A stretch of 11,469 bases of DNA from contig JAOXYB010052890.1 of NCBI GenBank assembly GCA_028565635.1, forward strand, positions 1 through 11,469, read 5' to 3'. A program made the position numbers and the translations under genes. This DNA is from Phoronis ovalis (taxonomy: Eukaryota > Phoronida > Phoronidae). Positions 1 through 8,435 of this stretch are shown piece after piece; the first letter of the stretch is position 1, and each line of letters opens with the position of its first letter. The notes below the pieces were generated by a model. The model ran no database searches and was not told the DNA's origin. It saw only the letters and a program-made list of their open reading frames with translations.

Positions 1-49
1 TTCGATTCTTTAAACATTATGAAACAAAGAGTAATAGTTAGATATACCC

Positions 50-283
50 AAACCCAATATAAAATGTACAATTTTCTTTTACTACTGCCATAACTGCTGT
101 GCTATGTTCATTGTTTTCTTCAATATTAAGAAGTTATTTACAATTTTATTCGTCATCTATTATTATCTTCACTACTGTGCTATGCTCACTGTTTGCTTCA
201 ATACTAGTAAGTTGGCCAGAGTTTTCTTCGTCGACTATTACTGTCTTCACTGCTGTGGACTGCTCACTGCTTTCTTCTATTCC
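50..283 (-). repeat. 78-bp (26-residue) tandem repeat in and beyond the caspase tail
   Basis: Three units of exactly 78 bp lie in tandem on the minus strand: 283-206 (GIEESSEQSTAVKTVIVDEEN...), 205-128 (SIEANSEHSTVVKIIIDDE, then the stop codon) and 127-50 (NIEENNEHSTAVMAVVKEN). The third unit lies after the TAA at 148-146 and is in the same frame. A more degenerate relative (DADNNENTAAKAEIVDTANEN) precedes the first unit in the coding tail. The second unit has two in-frame TAA codons, so the open frame ends partway through the array. Confidence 0.8.
145..150 (-). promoter_or_regulatory. Possible poly(A) signal overlapping the stop codon
   Basis: The minus strand reads GAATAAAAT at the stop codon, so AATAAA includes the TAA. 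No other AATAAA or ATTAAA was seen in the remaining 144 bases of this end. A signal inside the stop codon would give a very short 3' UTR; a signal outside the window is equally likely. Confidence 0.2.
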
Positions 284-1062
284 ATACTGTATTTCTTGTG
301 CAACCGTAACATTTGATACCGTAGTTATAATATTCGAAGCAACATTCTCGTTAGCAGTGTCAACAATTTCAGCTTTTGCTGCAGTATTCTCATTATTATC
401 CGCATCCACACTTTCTCTGGGACTCATTCCACTTATAAGTTCTATATTAGACACCAGTTCAGGATATGATAAAGTTTCTTCATCTTCATTAGGAGAAAGG
501 ACATTGTGCCTTCTTACAACATTGGACACTTCCTGTGAAAACGGCATTTCATTTACATTTTCACTTTCACTTTCATTGACGCTTTCAGAAGATGTTACAC
601 AATGGACAGGGATACTTGATGATTCTTCAGGATCTAATGGTTCTACAGCAATGTTTTCATCACTACCTACAGCACGATATCTTGGTACAAATCGTTCAAC
701 TTCGACTGGGTTATAAATGACAGGGCAATTAATTATCAGTGGATGTGTGAGAGAGGAAAATTTCATACAAGCCAGGTTTATCTGTCTGCCGTCTCTTGTC
801 TTATACGGATGCGCTTTCATGTATTTATTGGTGTTTCTTAGGATGTCTTCTATGTCTTTGTTATTTCTATATTTACGAAAATTTCTGATAAAGTGTTTAA
901 TGAATGGTGTACCATCAGAATCACGGTAGGAGATGTGTCCTGGCAAAGTAGAATATGCTACAAGGAAATCTTCTTCATCCAGTGGAATTAAATCTTGCTG
1001 TGTAGTTGGAACGTCCATTACTGGATTGGTGTCAGTAGCTGGTAAAGGACCAGGTGTACATA
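146..1062 (-). CDS. Caspase terminal exon: p10 subunit plus long acidic tail
   Basis: The exon begins at an acceptor reading TTATTCTTTTGCAG, phase 1, and ends at TAA (148-146). The first roughly 28 residues are the p20-p10 linker, with Asp residues (PATD, PVMD) that could be processing sites. The p10 domain follows (about 967-725): a DFLVAYSTLPGHISYRD core matches the family's strand and substrate loop (usual form AYSTxPGYxSWR), and the Arg that contacts substrate Asp is kept. The usual Trp of SWR is Tyr, and the usual GSWF is GTPF. The domain closes near RDGRQINLACMKFSS. A tail of about 190 residues then continues, rich in Ser, Glu, Asn and Val, with 26-residue repeats at its end. Most caspases stop soon after p10, so the tail is unusual. 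An AATAAA overlaps the stop codon; the true poly(A) site may lie outside the window. Confidence 0.85.
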
Positions 1063-1555
1063 CTGCAAAAGAATAAACAAATAGAAAAACTAACAAAAAT
1101 ACTACTAATCACATATCAATTTTGAATCAATTCAGACATTACACAGGAAGCTGATATTCTAAATTTAACTGACTAGACTAATTAATTTTTGAGTTGCTAA
1201 TAAAATTGCATCTCTTATGATCGCTGCATTTCATTTTTACTGAAAAAATACGAAAAAGACATATTTTGCAATAAAGGGACAACAAAGCATTTGGACTGTG
1301 AACTTGAAAAATGATTAAAAAGATATATAATGCAAAAAATGAGATTCGTTTTTCAAATGCAGATAAATAGAGACAAACCTATCTTTGTTTTTATTTTAGA
1401 AGGACATATACTCCTGCGGATTAATACCGTAAAACACTAGAGACAACTGATTTGTCTATAGAAATTATCGTTATATATCTGCATTAACAGATCATAACAT
1501 TTTTGTTCGACTCTCTTAAGAAATATGTCTGTTATGCCATAATACGCGATCTAAC
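1063..1555 (-). other. Intron between p20 and p10 exons
   Basis: 493 bp, donor GTTAGA and acceptor TTTTGCAG. AT-rich, no open frame of note and no repeat recognised. It splits the caspase just after the catalytic Cys, in the p20-p10 linker. Confidence 0.75.
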
Positions 1556-1852
1556 CTCTTGTTTTTTCTCCCTGACAAGACACAATCAGGAACACTTTTG
1601 GCTTGTCCTTGAGTGTCGGGCATTTAGCTGAGGTAAACTCTGACGTCAGTTCAATCAGAGGAACTAACAGTCCATCAATACCACTCGTCTTCCCATTATC
1701 ACCATGACTCATAATACAGCACATGAAACAGCTGAGTGAAGTGTGATCCACTCGTCTGTAGTGGTTCATACATGCTCGGATATCAGTGGAAGTTAAATCT
1801 TCGTGTAAGTGCACCAAAAATCCTGCTTTTTCAAAAGCTTGACGTAGATTGA
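1556..1852 (-). CDS. Caspase p20 catalytic exon
   Basis: This 297-nt exon follows the acceptor TTACTTCTTCCAG and ends at donor AGAG|GTTAGA, phase 1 at both ends. It encodes the second half of caspase p20. NLRQAFEKAGFLVHLHEDLT is the typical helix and strand after the substrate-Arg loop. CFMCCIMSHGDNG carries the catalytic His in the SHG motif, and FLIVSCQGEKTR carries the catalytic Cys. The usual pentapeptide is QAC(R/Q)G; here it is VSCQG, so the Cys and following QG are kept while the two preceding residues differ. The open frame extends 5' of the acceptor to a Met at 1907, but the homology starts exactly at the acceptor, so that Met is intronic. Both catalytic residues are present, which argues for an active protease, with the pentapeptide change as a caveat. 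Confidence 0.88.
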
Positions 1853-2252
1853 CTGGAAGAAGTAACGTAGTTTGTATAGAAATTATTGAAATGTTATTAG
1901 TTGACAAGTCTGACTAAATCCACATAAATGTTATTTTCCGTCTCTCTAAACTAAGGGCATGTCAGACGTTATACTCGTGGGGGTACTGAACACATATGGA
2001 TGGATTTATTCAGGCTGTTACATGACATGTTCTCAGTGTTAATAGTAACAAATGTATCCCTTTAAATTACTACCTGGATTATGGAGTGATCGGATAAACG
2101 ACGTTTTATAGCATACAGCGTATAATCTCAAATTAAAAAAGTTTCTTACTTGGTAAACACCTTTCCACAGAAGATTTTATTCAAGTCAACGATAATTGTT
2201 TTATATTTCATTACAGTCTCTATGTTGATAACTATTTCAATTTAGGCTGTAC
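1853..2252 (-). other. Intron inside caspase p20
   Basis: 400 bp, donor GTACAG and acceptor TTCTTCCAG. It falls between DRHGTHTDQ and NLRQAF of the p20 domain. The split Val codon (G + TC) is restored by splicing. No other structure seen. Confidence 0.8.
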
Positions 2253-2450
2253 CTTGATCTGTGTGTGTCCCATGCCTGTCCTCAATGTCGCCTCCTGCTC
2301 TGCTGAAGTTGTGGTTACTGATGATGACTGCAATCCCACATGGTTTACTAATTATTGGATATATTTCATCTATTGTTTGCGCAGTGTTCACACATGAAGC
2401 ATTGGAATTCCGTCTTATGAATGTCTGTTCACCGCGCGCATCTGTATAAG
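2253..2450 (-). CDS. Caspase exon: start of p20 domain
   Basis: This 198-nt exon has acceptor TATTTGTAG and donor CAAG|GTACAG, phase 1 at both ends. An alternative acceptor 9 nt further in (TATACAG) has the same phase. It encodes about 20 polar residues, then EIYPIISKPCGIAVIISNHNF, the first beta strand of caspase p20 (usual form YPMxSxPRGLAxIINNxxF), then SRAGGDIEDRHGTHTDQ. In the last stretch DRHGT matches the conserved (D)RxGT loop whose Arg binds the P1 Asp. PRG is changed to PCG. The in-frame sequence upstream reaches TAA with no ATG, so the exon is internal or needs an upstream start exon. No CARD or death-effector prodomain is visible in it. Confidence 0.85.
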
Positions 2451-3584
2451 CTACAAATACAAATAATTAAAGAAAGCAATAAATAACGACAACAAGCTAC
2501 AGGATGAAACGAAGCAATGTGAAATAATTGGAATTGAATTTTAATATTATAATAAAATATAAACACAATGTTTTGCTACGATAAATAAAATTTAATTAAA
2601 AATTACATGAATTTCATTTGGCGAGCCTATTTCAAATAGATCTCACATATAAGCAATGTATAAATGCCAATCAAACACAGAATACAAGAACAAACTTTGT
2701 GTTTGATATGTGAACTAAATATAATACCATGTTATACAGACGGCTACATGCTTGACCTACTGTTAATATCCAGCGAATTACTGGACAATTTATTCCATGG
2801 AAGAAATACAACACATTCTCTGAGCGAAAGAAATCCAAGCTGTAGCATATGAACAAGAGTTATGCTTGCCGATGAAATACATATTTCTAATATATAGCTA
2901 TTTGCTTTTACAGTCATCTACTGTTACATTATTCTATTTAATTCGCATCGCCAAATACTTTTTAGGACATTTTCTAATTAACTAAAATCCATGTTGTCAA
3001 TGCAACATCCCCATTATAATAACGGTTTGAACAGCAGATTCAAATATAGGTCACAAATCGTGGCAAGATTTATTATTATTTTCCTGGTTTGATTTGAATC
3101 CTAGCAATAAAAACTATTTCCTGGAAAATAACAAATCTATGTTACAGATCACAAAAATAACTTTGCAAGATGCAAGAACATGAGTGTCAAGTAGGATATT
3201 TTCATAGTTCCTAATTTAAGTACACTTCCAGAGACGAGCATGTTATTACAAGTAACCACTATTGTGATCATTTAAGCTGAATGCGTACTGTGTTAATGTA
3301 AGGGCATTGATTTATCTTGCTGATAAAATCGATTACGTTACTTCGTGTTACCCTGTGAAGTATGGAAAGTTTGATAAATATCAAACATACTCCAAACTAC
3401 GGACACGAAATCATACACATTGTATTACAGCATAACTAATGATGATAGGGTAATACTTGTATCCGTAAGATTGACGTAAATTCTTCACCCGGTTATCTAG
3501 ACGTGAAGTTTAAATTTACCTTAATTGGAGCTAAACGAATAGTACGGACATTCATATGTAATATTTAAAAGATGTTCAAATTAC
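2451..3584 (-). other. Intron upstream of the caspase core
   Basis: 1134 bp in the proposed model. AT-rich; it holds the imperfect palindrome at 3334-3415 and otherwise nothing recognised. Short opposing open frames near 2664-2856 look like chance. Confidence 0.5.
3334..3415. repeat. Imperfect palindrome of about 80 bp
   Basis: The centre is a perfect 8-bp inverted pair, GTTTGATA (3369-3376) and TATCAAAC (3379-3386), separated by AA. Further out, GTATG pairs with CATAC and TTCGTGT with ACACGAA, with mismatches and small offsets. This could be a decayed foldback element or a structured intron segment; no target-site duplication was seen. Confidence 0.5.
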
Positions 3585-3635
3585 CTTCCTTCCACATTGT
3601 TTCAGATTTAGCAACCAGCTGTTTTCTTTCAGACC
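3585..3635 (-). CDS. Candidate 51-nt linker exon
   Basis: On the minus strand an acceptor (ATTATACATTGTAG) and donor (GGAAG|GTAATTTG) bound 51 nt that read without a stop as SERKQLVAKSETMWKE. The exon is phase 1 at both ends, exactly what is needed between the ankyrin exon donor and the caspase exon acceptor. The donor closely resembles that of the ankyrin exon (CCAG|GTAATT). The peptide is charged and would be a short linker; no domain is recognised. The acceptor lacks a strong pyrimidine tract, and a 51-nt open stretch can occur by chance. Skipping it also keeps frame, so it could be alternatively spliced. Confidence 0.45.
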
Positions 3636-4210
3636 CTACAATGTATAATATTTATAAATGGCATGATTTAAGAATTTAATGAAAAGTGCAACAATTGTTT
3701 ATAACAAATAAATATTAAAAGCTAAATATATGGATTAATAAATTGCTATTTTCTTTGTTTGTTCTAAGATGAAACAAATCAACTGTACGTAGTATCTAAA
3801 CGTGTTGATACACTCATTGTAGAGGGGGGCGTACAAAGGACGGACAAGGGTAATATTTGTGACTGGACAAACTATTCCACGAAGCTAGAGTTGGTGAATT
3901 ACCTATAGAAGACAGAACGTTACTACTGAGGTGGATGGGGATATGAATTGTAATCTTATGCCAACTTGTCCTTAACTTGTGGGGTCTATCGAGTTCAAAG
4001 GATCTACATTATGTCAACCAAACAACTGAGCTGGGTCAGCATGCCGGTAAGTTTTCCTAACACACGAATGCAATTAGTATATATGTAGCTGAGTATTTAT
4101 TGTGCATGTGGTAACTGCTTGGTTTATATATCCAAATCTAATCGCTAGATAATAATGTAGGTAACAAGTACTGATTTTGGTGTATGTCCTATGGTAGTCC
4201 TAATGCTAGG

Positions 4211-4603
4211 CGTAATGGTCCTAACACTTTCCTATTCAAACAATGTCGTCTTTTAATATTAACAGAAACTCATCTGTACGAGAATACTTTTCATACTGCA
4301 ATTCTATGATGGTCTTAGTTTCGTACTATTAAACAAAGAAAGTCAAATCTGTCCGTGTAAACAAGTCCTATGGTCAAAATCAATGTAAACGCCCTGAAAA
4401 CGCCATTACGGCAGTTTTGTCTTTATTGTCAAAATGCGTTATATTAAAATTTATCAAATGTTTTGCCACAAGAAGCGTTTATATACCTCCCCTTGATAAT
4501 AACAAACTGCGACCAGAGGTACATTGCTACAGGGGAATCTACATTGTTTTACTAATTTCTTAAAGCGACAGTTTTGAAATAGGAAAGTGTTAGGACAAAT
4601 ACG
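4211..4603. mobile_element. Candidate inverted-repeat (MITE-like) element
   Basis: The left end (from 4218) GTCCTAACACTTTCCTATT, then CAAACAATGTCG, is matched in inverted orientation by the right end (4596 backwards): GTCCTAACACTTTCCTATT, then TCAAAACTGTCGCTTTAA. The inverted pair covers about 38 bp with few changes. Outward it may continue to CGTA on both sides (4211 and 4603). The interior of about 300 bp has no coding capacity. This is the layout of a non-autonomous DNA transposon. No clear target-site duplication is visible, so the exact ends and superfamily are unknown. Confidence 0.65.
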
Positions 4604-4751
4604 TTAGATATTTGGCATATTATTATCACCAGTTCTATTGTAGGATGAGAAGCAGTATGACTGGAAGTGGCATGGCATTCTAGTCAAGTTTTTTATGCTA
4701 CGAGCAAAAGTGATATGACATTGTAGTTCTCTGTATGTACGACTCAAGTGA

Positions 4752-4777
4752 TATGATGTTGTATGATGTTGTATGAT
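4752..4777. repeat. Short 10-bp tandem repeat
   Basis: TATGATGTTG occurs twice in tandem followed by a partial third copy. A related TGATATGACATTG lies about 50 bp to the left. Simple local slippage is enough to explain it. Confidence 0.7.
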
Positions 4778-5030
4778 CAAGCTTCATTGGAGACGATGAA
4801 AAGTTACAACCACTGTTGACGAACATACTGTACAAACTTAATTGAGATTTGAGTGGAAGTACATTTTTGTAATGCCGATTAAGATGAGTTTACGAAAGTT
4901 ACGGTTTGCAATAAAAGACAAAAGGTGGATGCGAAAATCAGTTGCATCTGTATGCCGAATGAAAGTACCCCAAATAACCTTATATAACGCTTTGCTGAAA
5001 AGTCAGAAAAAAGAAAAGAAACAAAATTAC

Positions 5031-7457
5031 CTGGAAGTTTAGTGTCTTGCAGTCCCAGTAATATAGTTCTAATATCAGAATCCCCATTATCCATAGCAAC
5101 ATCTAAAGCTGAAATTCCTGTTGAATTTCGCCTATTAATATCGCAGTAATAACTCTCAAAAACTAATACATTAATTATGTCTCTATGACTATTCTTTACA
5201 GCTAGTATAAGAGCAGTGTTACCATCCTTATCACATTTGTTTGCATCACAGTCAGGAAGAGTTGTTAGATATTTAACAACTTCACTGTGGCCATTATGCG
5301 CAGCCAAAATGAGAGCAGTATCACCATTATTATCTACATTATTTGCATCACAGTTTGGAAGAGTTGTTAGATGTTTAACAATTTCAATGTGACCTTTTTG
5401 AGCAGCACAATGTACCGCAGTTTTTCCATTATTATTTTCTTTCTTTATATCACAGTCAGGAAGTGATGTTAGCTGTTTAACAACTTCACTGTGGCCGTTA
5501 TGCGCAGCCACAATGAGAGCAGTATCACCATCGTTATCCTGTTTGTTTACATCGAATTCAGGAAGAGTTGTTAGATGTTTAACAATTTCACTGTGGCCAT
5601 TACGCGAAGCACAAATGAGAGCAGTATCACCATTATTATTTACTTTATTTCCATCACAGTTTGGAAATGATGTTAGATTTTTAACGATTTCAGTGTGGCC
5701 TTCATGCGCAGCCCTAATTATAGGAGTTTCGCCATTTTTATTTCCTTTGTTCACATCACAATCAGGAAGAGTTGTTAGATGTTTAACAATTTCAATGTGG
5801 CCTTTTCGAGTAGCAAAAAGAACCGCAGCTTTTCCATTCTTATCTTGTTTGTTTATATCACAACGAGGAAGTGATGTTAGATGTTTAATAACTTCACTGT
5901 GACCCTTATGTGCAGCCCAAATGAAAGGAGTATAATCATTTTTATCTCCTTTGTTTACATCACAGGCAGGAAGACTTGTTAGATGCTTAACAACTTTAAT
6001 GTGTCCTTTTTGAGCTGCCAAAAGAACAGCAGTTTTTCCATTGTTATCTTCTTTGTTTACATCACAGTCAGGAATACTTGTTAAATGTTTAACAACTTCA
6101 ATTTGGCCTTTTTGAACAGCCAAATGAAGAGCAGTTTTTCCATTATTATCTTTTTTCTTTATATCACAGTCAAGAAGTGATGTTAGATGTTTAGCAACTT
6201 CACTGTGGCCCTCATGCGCTGCCCAAATGAGAGGAGTATCACCATTGTTGTCTCCTTTGTTTACATCACAGTCAGGAAGAGTTGTTAGATGTTTAACAAC
6301 TTTACTGTGACCATTATGCGCAGCCCAAATGAGAGCAGTGTCACCATATTTACCTTTTTTGTTTACATGACAGTCATGAAGACTTGTTAGATGTTTAACA
6401 ATTTCAATGTGTCCTTTTTGAGCAGCAAAAAGTACCGCAGCTTTTCCATTCTTATCTTTTTTGTTTATACCACAGTCAGGAAGTGATGTTAGATGTTTAA
6501 CAACTTCAATTTGGCCTTTTTGAACAGCCAAATGAAGAGCAGTGTTTCCATTATTATCTTTTTTCTTTATATCACAGTCAGGAAGTGATGTTAGATGTTT
6601 AACAACTTCACTGTGGCCATTTTGAGCAGCCCAAATGAGAGGAGTGTCACCATATTTATCTCCTTTGTTTACATCACAGTCAGGACGACTTGTTAGCTGT
6701 TTAACAATTTCAATGTGGCCTTTTCGAGTAGCAAAATGAACCGCAGCTTTTCCATTCTTATCTTCTTTGTTTACATCACAACGAGGAAGTGATGTTAGAT
6801 GTTTACTAACTTCACTGTGGCCCTTATGAGCAGCCCAAATGAAAGGCGTATAACCATTTTTATCTCCTTTGTTTACATCACAGTCAGGAAGACTTGTTAG
6901 ATGTTTAACAACTTTAATGTGGCCTTTTTGAGCTGCCAAAAGAGCAGCAGTTTTTCCATTGTTATCTTCTTTGTTTACGTCACAGTCAGGAAGACTTGTT
7001 AAATGTTTAACAACTTCAATTTGGCCTTTTTGAACAGCAAAATGTAGAGCAGTTTTTCCATTGTTATCTACTTTCTTTATATCACAGTCAGGAAGTGATG
7101 TTAGATGTTTAACAACTTCACTGTGGCCCTCATGCGCTGCCCAAATGAGAGGAGTATCACCATTGTCGTCTCCTTTGTTTACATCACAGTCCGGAAGTGA
7201 TGTTAGATGTTTAATAACTTCGCTGTGGCCATTATGCGCCGCCCAAATGAGAGTTCCTCTATTGTTATCGTTTTTGCTTACATCACAGTTAGGAGGTGTT
7301 GATAGATATTTAACAACTTCACTGTGGCCATTTTGAGCGGTCAAAATGAGAGTATTTCTTTCATGGTTATCTTCTTTGTTTACATCGCAGTCATCTACAC
7401 CTGTGGTTGAAGTCTCTACTGGAACGTTCAATGGCATATTTAAATTTGCCAATATAT
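5031..7457 (-). CDS. Ankyrin-repeat array exon, 23 repeats
   Basis: One 2427-nt exon encodes about 809 residues, almost all ankyrin repeats. It starts after acceptor TTATTATTTTATTTTAG and ends at donor CCAG|GTAATT; both ends are phase 1. About 22 leader residues are followed by 23 repeats, mostly 34 residues, of the form CDVNKxDxNGxTxLxxAAxxGHxEVVKHLTSLPD. This matches the ankyrin consensus (DxxGxTPLHxAxxxGHxxIVxxLL), with Ile or Phe often replacing His of TPLH and a conserved Cys in the loop. Repeat 2 is one residue short; repeats 22-23 are the most divergent, as C-terminal caps often are. Ankyrin arrays are non-enzymatic binding scaffolds; the partner is unknown. If the donor were not used, the frame would run on to a stop at 4879 through a hydrophobic intron-like tail, giving a stand-alone ankyrin protein. 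Confidence 0.92.
5761..7188 (-). repeat. Higher-order duplication within the ankyrin array
   Basis: Ankyrin repeats 3-7 (7188-6679) and 12-16 (6270-5761) are the same five-repeat block copied 918 bp apart, equal to nine 34-residue repeats. By my count about 16 of 170 residues differ. Repeats 2 and 11 also correspond, and 8 and 17 more loosely, so the duplicated unit was probably repeats 2-10. Within the block the repeats alternate between types (TPLIWAAHEGHSEV, TALHxAVQKGQIEV, AxLLAAQKGHIKV, TPFIWAAHKGHSEV, KAAVxFATRKGHIEI), showing an older multi-repeat unit. The high identity points to recent unequal crossing-over or gene conversion. Confidence 0.85.
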
Positions 7458-8435
7458 CTAAAATAAAATAATAATTGTGTGAAATTAAACAATGCAACGT
7501 GAAATGTTATTCTAAGCAACTACAAGTTCTCGAGACTGCATTAAGAATGCATTATGCAATTACTAATGATATCATATAATTGTCAAAAAAAGATACACGA
7601 TGTATTTTCTGTAGGTAGTACACACACCCTGGAAATGGTAATTACTAAATTTATTTCATGCAAAGATGGTTAACTTATTATATCTATATCCTAACATTTG
7701 TAAACTATCATCTTTATCTGGCTATAAAGTTATGGAGACTGGGATTCAAAACATAATTTGAATACAATTCAAATATTTCTTTGTAGCTGCTTATTAAACT
7801 CACAACAAGAGCTTACACTCCACAGTTACGTAAGAACCAGACTAGCTAAAGCTCTTGTAAACAATTTAGCTATAACAAACTGTTAAATGATTTATTTATT
7901 TGTTGATCTAATGAACAAGTCGATTTGACCCTGAGACATGACATGTCTAAACACTAGCTTGTAACAAAGGCTGCTACAGAACTACATCACTCTCCCTTAG
8001 GAGAGATCAAAAACGTGGTAACGGCTTTAATTGTTTAAATGTTTTTAAAATGTCCGACTTTTAATCCTAAAATGTTTTAACAATCATCAACATGACCTAT
8101 CGTTTTTGAACGTGTTTTAAAAGCAACTTTATATAGTTGACCTTTGAACAGTGGTATTATTTTAATATCTTTCCTTCCCATTGAGCACACACCTCAGTTT
8201 TGACACTTGCAGCTCAGAAAGCTTCCGAAAACTAGAGATAAAACAAATAAACGAAGATACAATCCCTATAAATTTCATCTATTATGTAATCTAGATATTT
8301 GTGGCGATAGATGTCTGAACAGATTTGGTAGGTAGTCATACAGTGGAATGTCTCGCATTATAAGAAACAGACAAAAAACACTTTTGCTATAACTATAATA
8401 TATTATGTGAAACGCTATTTAACATTGTAAACGAT
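7458..8435. other. Non-coding stretch upstream of the ankyrin exon
   Basis: This must be intron or 5' flank of the gene, since the ankyrin exon starts at an acceptor. No exon with a matching phase-1 donor could be supported. A minus-strand open frame of 38 codons lies at 8278-8162. Small palindromes occur, such as CTCTCC-CTTA-GGAGAG near 7990. Otherwise featureless AT-rich DNA. Confidence 0.5.

Larger units (their letters stand above)
3636..5030 (-). other. Intron between ankyrin exon and linker exon
   Basis: 1395 bp in the proposed model. It contains the inverted-repeat element at 4211-4603 and a short 10-bp repeat at 4752-4777. A less AT-rich stretch at about 3820-4050 resembles nothing I recognise; a strong plus-strand donor-like CCG|GTAAGT there has no supported exon. 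Confidence 0.5.
146..7457 (-). other. Proposed gene model: ankyrin-repeat-caspase fusion, 5' incomplete
   Basis: Five minus-strand exons (7457-5031, 3635-3585, 2450-2253, 1852-1556, 1062-146) are proposed to form one gene. Each internal junction is phase 1: every exon ends with one base of a codon and the next supplies two. The chain stays open for about 1295 codons to TAA at 148-146. Predicted order: short N-terminal piece, 23 ankyrin repeats, 17-residue linker, caspase p20, p10, acidic repeat tail. The caspase exons cannot stand alone: reading upstream of 2450 in frame reaches a stop before any ATG, so a 5' exon is needed, and the ankyrin exon is the nearest same-strand coding sequence with a matching donor. 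In known biology, caspases cleave after Asp in cell death or immunity and ankyrin repeats bind proteins. A sensor-effector role is inferred. The first exon lies upstream of 7457 and was not found. Two adjacent genes remain possible. Confidence 0.55.

Noticed and set aside
99-716. Plus-strand open frame of 205 codons
   Set aside because: Antisense to the caspase tail. Its Ser/Leu-rich composition is the reverse complement of the Glu/Ser/Asn-rich tail, while the minus frame has clear p10 homology.
1853-1907. Met at 1907 as the start of a caspase
   Set aside because: Homology begins exactly at the acceptor at 1852, the phase matches the upstream p20 exon, and a start here would lack the first p20 strand.
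2664-2856. Two opposing open frames of about 62 codons
   Set aside because: They overlap on opposite strands, inside a proposed intron, with no recognised protein features.
3981-4005. B-box-like GAGTTCAAAGG as a tRNA or SINE promoter
   Set aside because: No matching A box at the right distance and no cloverleaf could be drawn.
4036-4060. Strong plus-strand donor CCG|GTAAGT as evidence for a plus-strand gene
   Set aside because: No open, domain-bearing exon precedes it on the plus strand.
4842-5042. Plus-strand open frame of 66 codons, Lys/Arg-rich
   Set aside because: It crosses the end of the ankyrin exon on the opposite strand, has no recognised domain and is short in AT-rich DNA.
5513-5902. 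Plus-strand open frame of 129 codons opposite the ankyrin exon, and a similar one at 7061-7336
   Set aside because: They are antisense shadows of the ankyrin repeats. Their repeats mirror the 34-codon period and no independent domain is seen.
5031-7457. Regularly spaced 102-bp repeats resembling a CRISPR array
   Set aside because: The period is that of 34 codons and the reading frame is conserved throughout; this is a coding ankyrin array.
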